64,000 nucleotides of DNA, taken from positions 62,001 through 126,000 of the forward strand of contig CAMIYM010000002.1 of the NCBI GenBank assembly GCA_946403085.1, read 5' to 3'. Origin of the DNA: an uncultured Clostridia bacterium. GTDB lineage: Bacteria; Bacillota; Clostridia; Saccharofermentanales; Saccharofermentanaceae. A program made the translations under genes and the position numbers. Below the pieces are notes generated by a model. That model made no database searches and had not been told where the DNA came from. It saw nothing but the letters and a program-made list of their open reading frames with translations. Of the stretch, positions 1 through 9,867 are shown piece by piece; within the stretch, counting starts at the first letter, position 1; the number at the start of each line of letters is the position of its first letter.

Positions 1-1
1 C

Positions 2-1288
2 TGCAATATGTGCGGCAGTCTTTTTGATCCGGAGAGCCTTAAGCCTTTGGGCAGGATCGAGAACCGCGATACTGATGCTGCGGATGAGAAAGAAGATAAC
101 AAGCAGGAGTTTATTTGCGATTCCTGCGGTGCGGCCGTGGTTACGGATTACAATACATCAGCTACATTCTGCGCTTTCTGTGGCTCCCCTACCCTGATCA
201 AGCGTCGCCTTTCCACGGTATTTCGGCCGGACCTTATTATTCCGTTCAAGATTGGACAAGAAGAAGCCATCACTAATTATCTTGAGTGGGCGAAAAAGCA
301 GAAGAATGTCCCGAAGAAGTTTACCTCAAAAGCTGTCCTGTCGAAGATCACTGGTTACTATGTGCCGTTCTGGCTTCTTGATGCTGACTGCATAGCAGAT
401 GTAAGAGGTAAGGGACAGAAGTTTCAGGGCGAAAAGACCGAGAATTATGATATAGACAGAACCCTTAATTACAAGGTAAGACGTGTTCCGTTCGACGGCT
501 GCAGAAGTATCAGCAACACGTTGATGGAAGCGATCGAGCCGTTCGATTATAAAGATCTGAAAGAGTATCACGATATGTATCTGCCGGGATTTTTCGCGAA
601 CCGTTATGACCTGTCGGCAATTGATATGATCGATGTCATTAAGATACGTCTTGATAATTATGCATCCGAGATCGTCAAGTCATTCTCCACTTCTGATTAT
701 GATGAATACAAGGCTATAGGCGTCTCCGGTTCATATTCAGATAACTTCAAACAGGCTTATGCATTGATGCCCGTCTGGTTCCTTAATATCGAATACGAAG
801 GCTCAACATACGGTATAGCTGTAAACGGACAGACCGGCAAAGCATCAGGTTCTCTTCCTATCAATAAGAAGAGCGTTTATTCGCATGCTGCACCCAAACT
901 GATCATTGATATCCTGAAATACTTGGGGTTAACTCTGATCCTGCCTGCTATTTCAGTTATTCCGGTTGCTTTTCTGTCAGGTGAAAGGGCTAATTTCCTT
1001 GCCTGCCTGATAGTTTTCCTGCTTATCTGGATTCCTGTATTCTCACTTGGCCTGATAGCTTTTATCCCGTTCATCAGGCAGAAGTTCAATAACATGAGAT
1101 TCTACGGATCGGTAACCATTGATAAAGCACCGGACATTGCGCAGTATATTGATCTGAAGAATTCAGTTGCCATGGAGAACAGGGATTCGTTTGCATACAT
1201 GTCTGCAAAGGCGGATGATGATGAGAGCAAGAACATTGCCCAGCGCCCGCTTTCAGAGCGCATATTAAGCAACATTTTTAAGTCCTGA
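2..1288 (+). CDS. Zinc-ribbon membrane protein, 5'-truncated by window edge (paralogue of 24517..25851)
   Basis: Frame is open upstream of the first Met (C-N-M-C, first half of a CxxC), so the start lies outside the window; further CxxC pairs; PFDG, DLKEY, VNGQTGK segments shared with 24517..25851; C-terminal TM segments. Confidence 0.8.
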   Translation, partial: CNMCGSLFDPESLKPLGRIENRDTDAADEKEDNKQEFICDSCGAAVVTDYNTSATFCAFCGSPTLIKRRLSTVFRPDLIIPFKIGQEEAITNYLEWAKKQKNVPKKFTSKAVLSKITGYYVPFWLLDADCIADVRGKGQKFQGEKTENYDIDRTLNYKVRRVPFDGCRSISNTLMEAIEPFDYKDLKEYHDMYLPGFFANRYDLSAIDMIDVIKIRLDNYASEIVKSFSTSDYDEYKAIGVSGSYSDNFKQAYALMPVWFLNIEYEGSTYGIAVNGQTGKASGSLPINKKSVYSHAAPKLIIDILKYLGLTLILPAISVIPVAFLSGERANFLACLIVFLLIWIPVFSLGLIAFIPFIRQKFNNMRFYGSVTIDKAPDIAQYIDLKNSVAMENRDSFAYMSAKADDDESKNIAQRPLSERILSNIFKS

Positions 1289-1289
1289 T

Positions 1290-1904
1290 CTATTTTCTGA
1301 CGACAAGCTCCAGTAATTGCCCGTCCTTGTGAAGCGGGTATCTGATCAGGCTGACCTTTTTATTTCTTTTGATCCTGAGATATGTATAGAGATCAACTGT
1401 TATGAAAACTGAACCGCCATCTTCAAACCCGAATTCTGCAACATGATAGACAGCGAAAAATCCCCGGCCACCACCGCTGTGCCAGACTATTTTTCTTTTC
1501 GCAGACAGGACATATCCATCACTCTTCTCATACTTAGACCGCATAAGAAGAATGATCCGGTAATACTGGCGTCCAGAAACAAGTATTGTATTTACTCCGA
1601 AAAGGATCATGACAACAAACGAAGGAGCCAGCACTATCAAAGCGACAGCTATGGCATTGATAATGAAGAAGATCATCTTCAGGAAAATAAAGTAAAGAAA
1701 ATCGCCCTCATCATCGTATACGTCGCCGGTAACTGTCACTATGCGGAACCAGTAAAAGAGGAATAGCACCAATAATAATACGAACTCAATTATTATCGAC
1801 AGTGCATTGTAAGGAAGAATTCGGATCAGATAATATGCCAGTGCAAGAAGCCCTGTCAGCGCCAGATCATTGCTGATAGTAAACAGAATTTTCCTGATGA
1901 TCAT
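1290..1904 (-). CDS. Hypothetical membrane protein
   Basis: 204-aa ORF, N-terminal hydrophobic segments, fits between neighbours. Confidence 0.65.
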   Translation of the reverse strand: MIIRKILFTISNDLALTGLLALAYYLIRILPYNALSIIIEFVLLLVLFLFYWFRIVTVTGDVYDDEGDFLYFIFLKMIFFIINAIAVALIVLAPSFVVMILFGVNTILVSGRQYYRIILLMRSKYEKSDGYVLSAKRKIVWHSGGGRGFFAVYHVAEFGFEDGGSVFITVDLYTYLRIKRNKKVSLIRYPLHKDGQLLELVVRK

Positions 1905-1947
1905 CTGCTCCCCCGGAAAGCTTCCTGCAATATGTGATTACCTGATC

Positions 1948-2622
1948 TTAAATGGAAGCTCTTAATGCGATGAGATCCGCATCAGACTTACCATCCAGCT
2001 CTCCTGCTTTGAAAAGCTTTACAGTCATAGCTGCAACCGGTTTCCCGTTGTAGACGAAGATCAGATCGTAATAGCCAGGATCATTGTCAAGACTGATGTA
2101 TAAAGAACCCCATGATCCGCCCTCTTCTTCAGGCTTTGTCAGATCGGCAGTTGCGACCTGGTTCGGGAGATCTTCTTTTGAATAATCATAATTGTTGTAT
2201 GCATCCGGCTTGGGGATCTGCTTGAATGCATAGACCTTGATACTTTCAGCTTCTTTTGTATTCAGATAAAACTCAATATATTCGTTGAGCTCGAAAATGC
2301 TTCTGATCTTATCTACAGCAGGTTTCGTGGAATTGAATTCATCACCGCCTGCCCTGTTGCCGGTCAGTGCGAGACTTACGATCTCTGCTCCGCCTTTAAG
2401 CATATAAAGGCATCCCGGAGTCATTTTAGGCATTTCAGTCTCTGTCGGTGCTGTCAGATCTGAAGGATCAGCAGTAGAATTCTCGGAAGTATAAGCAATA
2501 TCCTCAGAAGTCTCAGGAGCTTTGGAAGGAACGGTTTCAGGGGGCTGGGGCTTACCGCAGGCTGTCAAAGAACCAAGTGCCATAACAGCAGCAAGTGATA
2601 CCGCGAAAATCTTTTTCTTCAT
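1948..2622 (-). CDS. Putative lipoprotein
   Basis: MKKKIFAVSLAAVMALGSLTAC lipobox; Pro/Thr/Ser-rich linker. Confidence 0.8.
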   Translation of the reverse strand: MKKKIFAVSLAAVMALGSLTACGKPQPPETVPSKAPETSEDIAYTSENSTADPSDLTAPTETEMPKMTPGCLYMLKGGAEIVSLALTGNRAGGDEFNSTKPAVDKIRSIFELNEYIEFYLNTKEAESIKVYAFKQIPKPDAYNNYDYSKEDLPNQVATADLTKPEEEGGSWGSLYISLDNDPGYYDLIFVYNGKPVAAMTVKLFKAGELDGKSDADLIALRASI

Positions 2623-2937
2623 CTTAATACCTCCATGTTTTTGTATTATTTATTATATCGTCTTCTTCTATTATCTTCAGAGCCTCTTCAAGCGGGAATG
2701 CAGGCTTATAGATGCGGTTCGAGCACAGTCGTAGTATATTTGCTGTAGTGTTCCATAACACGTCTTACGGTAAACGAAATAAAAGAAGTTTTATCTATTG
2801 ATTATATAATAATATGAACAAGTTGCTATGGGCGGCTCATTTAATGTTAATTTTTGGAAAAATACTTTAATTTCCGCGCCTACTTTTAAAAATGTTCTGT
2901 GATATACTACGCGGAAAAAATGACAGGAGTGAACCTT

Positions 2938-3876
2938 TTGTTCCATAAAGAGAAGCTTATAGCCTTATGTCTTATACCGGTCCTTCTTTTCGCAGGATGC
3001 GGAAAGACTGAAAGCAGCGGGACGACCATTCAGGCTACAACAACGACAACCACAACAACGGCCGCCACAACGGCTGAGACCAGTGCTGTCCCAACAGAAA
3101 CCACTATTGATATAAAGACAAGCACCATAGATAACGGATACTTACAGCAGGCCACCATAGGCGGTGTCTCATATTCACTGACAATAGACCTCGCGAAGTG
3201 GGAGAAGAACACATCCATGGAGCAGATTGGCACATTGGAAGAAGTCTTCTGGGAAGTCTATCCGCGCCTCTACAAAAGATTCGGCGAATACAGCAAAGCT
3301 CCTGTCGACGTGGTGCTTCACATAGAGAACGAAGGTTACGAGATAGCCGAAGCATGGGAAAACAATGTGCATATTCATGACCAGTGGCTCATGAACAATC
3401 CCACAGACTTTGACTGCTTTGTACATGAGCTCGCGCATGTTATCCAGAACGGCTGGGATGAGGAATACCTGGAATACTCAGGCTACATCGAGCGCTTCGC
3501 AGATTACTGCCGCTTTATCTATGCTTTTAAGAACGGCCTTTATAACGACGAAGGCTGGGAACTCCAGACAGTCGAGAATGAACCTGACCGTGAGAGTTCC
3601 GTGCGTTTCCTGGTCTGGCTCGACTATAATCTATCTTCACCTGACAGAGACTTCATCCTCAACTATTTCCGCATCTGCTCTTCTATGAAGTATGAGAAGA
3701 CAGCATGGGATAAGGCCTGGGCAGAATTATTCAAAGGCACGAAGTTCGAAGGAATGAGCATTGACAAGGTCTGGGAGCTCTATGCATCGTCAGATTTTGC
3801 AATGCTGTCATCTTATTCCGGCAGCAACGGAACCTCCGAACTGCTTACAAAATACGATATCCGCTCAAGGTACTAA
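2938..3876 (+). CDS. Lipoprotein with basic-secretory-protein-like metallopeptidase domain (HELAH)
   Basis: Lipobox LLFAGC; Thr-rich linker; FVHELAHVIQNGW zinc motif and YSGYIERFADYCRF typical of the BSP family; TTG start at 2938 preceded by AGGAG preferred over 2899. Confidence 0.7.
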   Translation: MFHKEKLIALCLIPVLLFAGCGKTESSGTTIQATTTTTTTTAATTAETSAVPTETTIDIKTSTIDNGYLQQATIGGVSYSLTIDLAKWEKNTSMEQIGTLEEVFWEVYPRLYKRFGEYSKAPVDVVLHIENEGYEIAEAWENNVHIHDQWLMNNPTDFDCFVHELAHVIQNGWDEEYLEYSGYIERFADYCRFIYAFKNGLYNDEGWELQTVENEPDRESSVRFLVWLDYNLSSPDRDFILNYFRICSSMKYEKTAWDKAWAELFKGTKFEGMSIDKVWELYASSDFAMLSSYSGSNGTSELLTKYDIRSRY

Positions 3877-4093
3877 GAAGTCACTCTTCTGACCACTTTA
3901 TCTTGCACGCGGTAATCTCAGTACCGTCTGCAGCAAGTATAGAAAGCCTCAGTTTGCAGTCACACATGCTTCCTGAGACATAAGATTGTCTTTCGTATAT
4001 CATTTTGGATCTTTTAGCTCCTGATTCTAATTAAGCTATACAAAGTATATCAGTTGACCACGTCGAAAAAGGCCGTTTTCAGGTGCTTTATCT

Positions 4094-4864
4094 TTATGAA
4101 TTCATACTTTTTACGGTGTCGGCAGGCTTAACTGTCATCTCTGCCCAGGCAGGGATAAGGCTGCTCCTGACAGCATTTCTTACAGACCTGATATTAGACC
4201 ACGCAGTGCAGTAGAAAGGTACTTTTCCCCTCTCGAGGATCTCAAGAGCCAGCTTGGAAGTGATAGCAGATGCGACGCCTTTTCTTCTGTATTCAGGAAG
4301 GACATCGACACCTATCTGCCACATCTCAGGTGCATCAGCAGAGCACCCTGCAAGGCCTATCAGCTTGCTGCCGTCGTATGCGCCGACACCCAGAACATCC
4401 AGATGTTTCCTGTCTTCACACAAGGCATTCGCCCATTCGGGGAGATAGAGATCCTCATACTCACCCTTTTCGAGCACACGCAGCTCGTATGGACAGGGCA
4501 GATTGATGAGCCTGTTTATGTCAGGAAGATAGTATTCAGCCATAAAGCATACGGCAAGACCCTTTGGCGCCAGTCTCTCATTAAGCCAGTGCATATTGGG
4601 CGTCTCAAAGAGGTGATAGAATTCGAATTTGCTTATATATTCCTTGACGATGTCAGCCGTCTCTTCTGTCACGCCGGCCACGACATTGCTGCCGTAAGAT
4701 ATGAAGTTGCATCCGATCGGATCCTTATAGTACTGCTTGGCATTAGGTCCGATATTAAGATCTACGACCACACTGGAATCAGCAAGGAAATCCTCAGCCC
4801 TGCAGCCTATGTCTTCTGCGGACTGTGTCATCGCTATCTTCAGGATGTCTCTATTGGTCAACAT
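4094..4864 (-). CDS. GNAT family N-acetyltransferase
   Basis: IGVDVLPEYRRKGVASAITSKLALEILERGKVPFY acetyl-CoA binding motif. Confidence 0.8.
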   Translation of the reverse strand: MLTNRDILKIAMTQSAEDIGCRAEDFLADSSVVVDLNIGPNAKQYYKDPIGCNFISYGSNVVAGVTEETADIVKEYISKFEFYHLFETPNMHWLNERLAPKGLAVCFMAEYYLPDINRLINLPCPYELRVLEKGEYEDLYLPEWANALCEDRKHLDVLGVGAYDGSKLIGLAGCSADAPEMWQIGVDVLPEYRRKGVASAITSKLALEILERGKVPFYCTAWSNIRSVRNAVRSSLIPAWAEMTVKPADTVKSMNS

Positions 4865-5061
4865 AACGTTATATTAACACTCATGAAGAATAATAATCAT
4901 TCATTCTTAAATGATGTTATCCGAAAACAGGAAAAACAGCCCGTTTAACAGTGTTACATCTGCATAACAGACAGGCTTTTGAGGTTGTTCAGACAGAAAC
5001 TAAAATGTTATACTCCTTCAAGGGAAATAGGCATTTTAAAAGTTCTTAAAGCATCCGTCTT

Positions 5062-6720
5062 ATGGGTAAAAAGAGAAATAAAAAAGCTATCGTAATCACC
5101 ACAATACTAATGCTTGCAGGCATCCTGATGATTCTGGCAGGATTCTTCGGAGGCTGGTTCATAGGGCTTTTCGCGGGAGACTTCGATTACAAGAACATTA
5201 AGCCTGAAGATCTGGGCAGGACTGTTAAGACTGACGTCATGGTCTACTATGATGATATCGACTTGCAGGATAAGACTTTGCAGGTGTTGGGATCCATTAA
5301 CAGCGACGATTATAAATTCATCCTTCTTGATATATCCCGTCTCAGCGAAAAGGACAAGAACATCTACTATTCAAAAGAACTTCAGCACATTACTATAACT
5401 GGCCGGCTAAGAGCTGTGGATGAGACCGAATTCCGTGAGGTCGAAGAAAGCCTTTACAGGCTCTATGACAGCTTTATACAGGACAGGATCGAGCGCGCAG
5501 CCAAGAAAAAGAACTACACAGATGCTGAGAAAAAGGATCTTGAGAAATTGCTCCAGCAGACACTTTCCGCGCCTGTAATCCCTTACTGCATCGAAGTCGA
5601 ATCAATATCCTCATTTAACTGGATGCCCTTCATCCCGGCCGGAGCAGTTCTATTCCTGTTATCTCTTGTACTTGATATAAGTTTTATCTTCAAACTTAAG
5701 AAGAGGATCGTGCTTCCTGTCGCATACGGACTCATGGTAATCGTTCCTACGGTAATGTTCTTCGGCCACATAAGGACTATGCTTACGGTAAAGAAGGTCT
5801 CGGACGGCTTTTACACCATAAAGAACCTGGAATGCACCGATACGCAAGGGCTTCTTGACTCAGGTTCAGGTGATGTCGACAGCATGTTAAGCTGGGTATT
5901 CAAAAGGCATTTTTACGGTATCTCCTTTGGAATTAACGAGAAAAGCTTAGGCTTCGGATGCTCTGCTTTTGCATCCGTAACACCTGACGGAAAGCACCTT
6001 TTCGGACGCAATTTCGACTACCCGGAGACAGATACGCTTCTTATCTATTCACACCCTGAAGGCGCTTATGAATCCATAGGAATCGCGGATATCGGACTTT
6101 TCGGTGTCAGTCAGAACAGCCTTATAAACCCCGATTCACCTCTGGGCAGGTTTGTTATGGTAGCGACTCCTTATTTTGTTGTAGACGGAATGAACGAGAA
6201 AGGTGTAGGCGCCGGGATCCTGCAACTGGAACTTGATGAGACACATCAGGATAAAGGCAAGCCGGACCTTATTATCTTCTGCGCCATCAGAGCGATCCTC
6301 GACAAATGCACTTCTGTCGATGAGGCTCTGGAACTGCTTAAGTCCTTCGATGTACATTCCGGCCTCAAGTCTGACTACCATCTGTTCATAACGGACAGAT
6401 CCGGAAAATACGTTGTCGTTGAATGGCTTGACGGCGAGATGGTCGTAACAGAACACCCATGCTGCACAAACAGCATAGTAGCACCCGGCAAATACTATAA
6501 CAAAGGCACCCCGGACAACAGACTGCCAACTATGGAAGCATGCCTTGGCACAGGCAGGAAAACAACTGATAAGGAAGCGATGGCTATCCTGGAAAAGGTT
6601 AAGAACAAGAAGCTCACCGAATGGTCATGTGTCTATAATCTGGATGACTTTACTGTCAGCATCTGCCTGGACAATGACTTTACCAAGGTCTATACGTTCA
6701 GCGTGAACGATCTTAAATAA
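5062..6720 (+). CDS. Membrane protein with C-terminal choloylglycine-hydrolase-like (linear amide C-N hydrolase) Ntn domain
   Basis: N-terminal and mid TM helices; GCSAFASVTPDGKHLFGRNFDY nucleophile motif. Confidence 0.75.
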   Translation: MGKKRNKKAIVITTILMLAGILMILAGFFGGWFIGLFAGDFDYKNIKPEDLGRTVKTDVMVYYDDIDLQDKTLQVLGSINSDDYKFILLDISRLSEKDKNIYYSKELQHITITGRLRAVDETEFREVEESLYRLYDSFIQDRIERAAKKKNYTDAEKKDLEKLLQQTLSAPVIPYCIEVESISSFNWMPFIPAGAVLFLLSLVLDISFIFKLKKRIVLPVAYGLMVIVPTVMFFGHIRTMLTVKKVSDGFYTIKNLECTDTQGLLDSGSGDVDSMLSWVFKRHFYGISFGINEKSLGFGCSAFASVTPDGKHLFGRNFDYPETDTLLIYSHPEGAYESIGIADIGLFGVSQNSLINPDSPLGRFVMVATPYFVVDGMNEKGVGAGILQLELDETHQDKGKPDLIIFCAIRAILDKCTSVDEALELLKSFDVHSGLKSDYHLFITDRSGKYVVVEWLDGEMVVTEHPCCTNSIVAPGKYYNKGTPDNRLPTMEACLGTGRKTTDKEAMAILEKVKNKKLTEWSCVYNLDDFTVSICLDNDFTKVYTFSVNDLK

Positions 6721-6729
6721 GCGCCCTTA

Positions 6730-7488
6730 TCAGACTTCCTTTATCAGATCTTTTATAACTTCACCTGCGATAATGAGTCCTACAACAGAAGGAACGAATG
6801 CAGTCGAGCCCGGGATATCTCTTCTCTGGGTACATTTTCTCTCAGCGCCAGGCGGACATATGCAGTGCGTTCTGCAGCTGATCGACATATCTTCGATAGG
6901 ACGTGTAGGTTCCTCTTTTGAATAGACGACTTTAAGGGATTTGATCCCTCTCTTCTTGCACTCACGGCGCATTACTTTTGCCAGCGGACAGATAGATGTC
7001 TTATATAGATCGGTTACTTCAAAAGCCGTCGGATCGAGCTTATTTCCTGCTCCCATGCTGCTGATGATGGGAGTGCCGGTCTTGTCAGCCTGCATGATCA
7101 GTTCCAGTTTTCCCGTCACGGTATCGATCGCATCGATGACGTAATCGTATTCACTGAAGTCGAACTGATCAGCTGTATCAGGCATATAGAATGTCTTATA
7201 TGTGCGGACAACGCAGTCGGGATTGATATCGTGAACGCGTTCTTCAGCTACATCGACTTTATACTTTCCGACTGTCTTTCTCGTTGCTATTATCTGACGG
7301 TTAATATTGGTAAGGCATACTTTATCGTCATCTATAAGGTCAAGCGCACCAACGCCACTCCTTGCCAGCGCTTCTACGGCATATCCGCCAACGCCGCCTA
7401 TACCGAATACGGCAACACGGGAATTCTTAAGCTTGTCCATGCCTTCATGGCCAAGAAGTAAGCGCGTTCTCGAAAACTGATCAAGCAT
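6730..7488 (-). CDS. tcdA: tRNA threonylcarbamoyladenosine dehydratase-like ThiF/E1 family protein
   Basis: VAVFGIGGVGGYAVEALARSGVGALDLIDDDKVCLTNINRQ; typical length and MGAGNKLDP motif. Confidence 0.88.
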   Translation of the reverse strand: MLDQFSRTRLLLGHEGMDKLKNSRVAVFGIGGVGGYAVEALARSGVGALDLIDDDKVCLTNINRQIIATRKTVGKYKVDVAEERVHDINPDCVVRTYKTFYMPDTADQFDFSEYDYVIDAIDTVTGKLELIMQADKTGTPIISSMGAGNKLDPTAFEVTDLYKTSICPLAKVMRRECKKRGIKSLKVVYSKEEPTRPIEDMSISCRTHCICPPGAERKCTQRRDIPGSTAFVPSVVGLIIAGEVIKDLIKEV

Positions 7489-7513
7489 CGTATGCTGCCT
7501 CCACTTATAGATC

Positions 7514-8029
7514 TTATCTTAGAGAATCAATGTATTTCTCATATCTCTGATTGTGCGCCGTCATAGCTTCATCAGAATCCACATAGGCGAGGAAGTTCTC
7601 TTTGTCCACCCACTTATAGTCTGTGGTCTCACCTTCCTGGAGGACTATGCTGTTCTTATCGCAGCTGACTTTTGCAATATAAGAATAATACATGGCGTGG
7701 CTCGTGTCCTTGAACATAATGCCGACAAGTTCCAGTGAATCAGGTGTAAGTCCCGTCTCTTCGAACAATTCCCTTCTTGCCGCTTCCAGAGGCTCTTCTC
7801 CGCTTACAGCTGAACCACCTGCACTCGCCTCCCAGTATCCGGGATAGACATCTTTTATATCGCTTCTTTTCGTAAGGAGATAAGTTCCGTCACTGTGGAT
7901 CACAAGAAGGTCAGTTACAAGGTGGTATCTTCCTTCAGGAATGTGCTTATAACCTCCGAAGTATCTCTCGAAAGTCTCACCGGTCTTGTTGCCGTCACGG
8001 TCATACAGATCCCAAATCTCTTTTGCCAT
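7514..8029 (-). CDS. NUDIX hydrolase
   Basis: GGSAVSGEEPLEAARRELFEETGL Nudix box. Confidence 0.9.
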   Translation of the reverse strand: MAKEIWDLYDRDGNKTGETFERYFGGYKHIPEGRYHLVTDLLVIHSDGTYLLTKRSDIKDVYPGYWEASAGGSAVSGEEPLEAARRELFEETGLTPDSLELVGIMFKDTSHAMYYSYIAKVSCDKNSIVLQEGETTDYKWVDKENFLAYVDSDEAMTAHNQRYEKYIDSLR

Positions 8030-8277
8030 ATGAATATCTTTACCCCATCATTTCACTTCAGTAATTTTATATGTATCCCACTCGATGTGGACATTATATT
8101 CTTTTTTCTCACCTGACGGAGATTCCAAAACAGGAAGAATTATATCACCTTTCGCATTTAAGGTTTATTTAAGAGACATATAAGCCTTATACAAAGGTTT
8201 ATCTTAGTTTTCTCCTTAGAATGGTGACATAACGAACAGCTGCTTTGAAAAACACATTTGTAATGGAGAAAAAAGTT

Positions 8278-8757
8278 ATGAGAAAGAACACTTTAAGAGA
8301 ATTCGGTTCGAAGAAAGATATCGGCATGTCACTTCTGTGGTACTGGCTTTGCTATGTGGTTGTAACTGCTATAGGAATTGGCCATACGATCTTCAACATC
8401 CTCGTGCTTCACATGGGCTCAATGGCTGAAGGCCCCGGCCTGGGTCAGGGATATGAGATGACAAAGCCATGGCATCCGCTTTATAACATCATCTTGTTTA
8501 CGGTATTTGGTCTTCTCTACCTCAGGAAAGTAAAAGAACCCACATTAAAGAAAGCGGCGGCTACAGGCGCTCTCTGGGCGGGAATAAGCATAGTTATAGA
8601 TCTTGTCGGATGGGTATTGGTCCCGCATCCGTGGACCCTTACATTTAAAGAGTTCTATATCGATTATCAGCCTTGGATCACACTAATCTATCTTGCTATG
8701 TTCATAGCGCCCTTGATCAGTTATTTCTTCTTAAGGCTCAAGACGAAAAAGAACTGA
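8278..8757 (+). CDS. Hypothetical multi-pass membrane protein
   Basis: Four hydrophobic segments; GGAG upstream of ATG 8278. Confidence 0.65.
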   Translation: MRKNTLREFGSKKDIGMSLLWYWLCYVVVTAIGIGHTIFNILVLHMGSMAEGPGLGQGYEMTKPWHPLYNIILFTVFGLLYLRKVKEPTLKKAAATGALWAGISIVIDLVGWVLVPHPWTLTFKEFYIDYQPWITLIYLAMFIAPLISYFFLRLKTKKN

Positions 8758-8759
8758 TC

Positions 8760-9809
8760 TTATTCCCTGGTAAGTCTTATCTGCAGGGCAGGCACTACAC
8801 CGGTATCCATGACCTTATAATCTGTAAGGCGTCTGCCCTGTTTCCATATAAAATGCGGAATGTTGATCATCTCGATGAGGCTTCTGCTGATATCTGCACG
8901 GTCAAGAAGACCTATAAGCTCTGAATAACTTTTCTGGATATCAGCGATGGCATCATACATCTGACGACCGTTTTCCACACTGACTCTCAGAAGATAAGGG
9001 TCGTCGTTATTCTTTTCGAGCGAGAAAAGATTCATGAAGCCCCTATATGTATAGAAGTTATACTTATTCGATTCGACATACATGCCAAGATCTGAGATGC
9101 CCATGTATAAATACGTGCCATCATCAGAAGATCCGTCTGTACCACACAGGTTAAGAAGGCCGCCCTGTGTCGGTGCAACGATCTTAAGCTTATCAAGCTG
9201 CTTGCCGGACCAGTCTTCCGGCCAGTCGAACTGCACTTCCTTATCACCCATAAATGCGGTCTCATGGATATTGGCATTTGAAGAAGGCATCTTAACGAGA
9301 TCTAACATAAAGCAGCCGCTGAATGCATAAGATCCGATCTCTTCTATAGTCTTGGGAAGGTCAGCAGTCTTAAGGCATGAACATTCCGAAAATGCGTAGC
9401 GGCCGATCTTCTTTAAAGATGAAGGAAAAACAATTGCCCTCAGGTTATCGCACCCTGCAAAAGCATTGTCTTCAATCTCCAGAACAGAATCAGAAATACG
9501 GATCTCTTTTATATCCTTGCAGTCCTCGAAAGCCTTGCTGCCGATAACTGTTACATTGTCAGGAACATCCACACAAGAAGATGTGCCGTTATATCTTTTA
9601 AGGACATTATCTTCGATCAAGAAGTCTTCGCTGGTTATGTCTTTCGCGCTCTCATTTCCATTGCCTGAGACTATCCTGATATAGTTAAGAACGATCGCAT
9701 CCTTAACGACAAAAGGCTTGCCGCATTTACTGCAGATCGCAGCACTCTCGTCTGGATCTATCGATATACCGGCTCCACATGACGGACAGTCCAACGGAAT
9801 AAAAGCCAT
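8760..9809 (-). CDS. Zinc-ribbon plus BspA-type leucine-rich repeat protein
   Basis: CPSCGAG...CSKCGK ribbon; VTVIGSKAFEDCKDIKEIRISDSVLEIEDNAFAGCDNLRAIVFPSSLKKIGRYAFSECSCL repeats. Confidence 0.85.
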   Translation of the reverse strand: MAFIPLDCPSCGAGISIDPDESAAICSKCGKPFVVKDAIVLNYIRIVSGNGNESAKDITSEDFLIEDNVLKRYNGTSSCVDVPDNVTVIGSKAFEDCKDIKEIRISDSVLEIEDNAFAGCDNLRAIVFPSSLKKIGRYAFSECSCLKTADLPKTIEEIGSYAFSGCFMLDLVKMPSSNANIHETAFMGDKEVQFDWPEDWSGKQLDKLKIVAPTQGGLLNLCGTDGSSDDGTYLYMGISDLGMYVESNKYNFYTYRGFMNLFSLEKNNDDPYLLRVSVENGRQMYDAIADIQKSYSELIGLLDRADISRSLIEMINIPHFIWKQGRRLTDYKVMDTGVVPALQIRLTRE

Positions 9810-9867
9810 ATAACCTCACAATCAGTTTTCCCATATTTTATATAAAACAAGAGCAATATGACACCGC

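Noticed and set aside
2640-2760. GGTTCGA word suggestive of a tRNA T-arm
   Set aside because: No acceptor, D-arm or anticodon stem could be assembled around it
3040-3075. ACAACGACAACC microsatellite-like tract
   Set aside because: In-frame Thr linker within a CDS; not a CRISPR or structural repeat, though length variation is possible
3030-3233. Antisense ORF ending in poly-Val
   Set aside because: Complement of the Thr-codon (ACA/ACG) linker of the sense lipoprotein; no independent coding support
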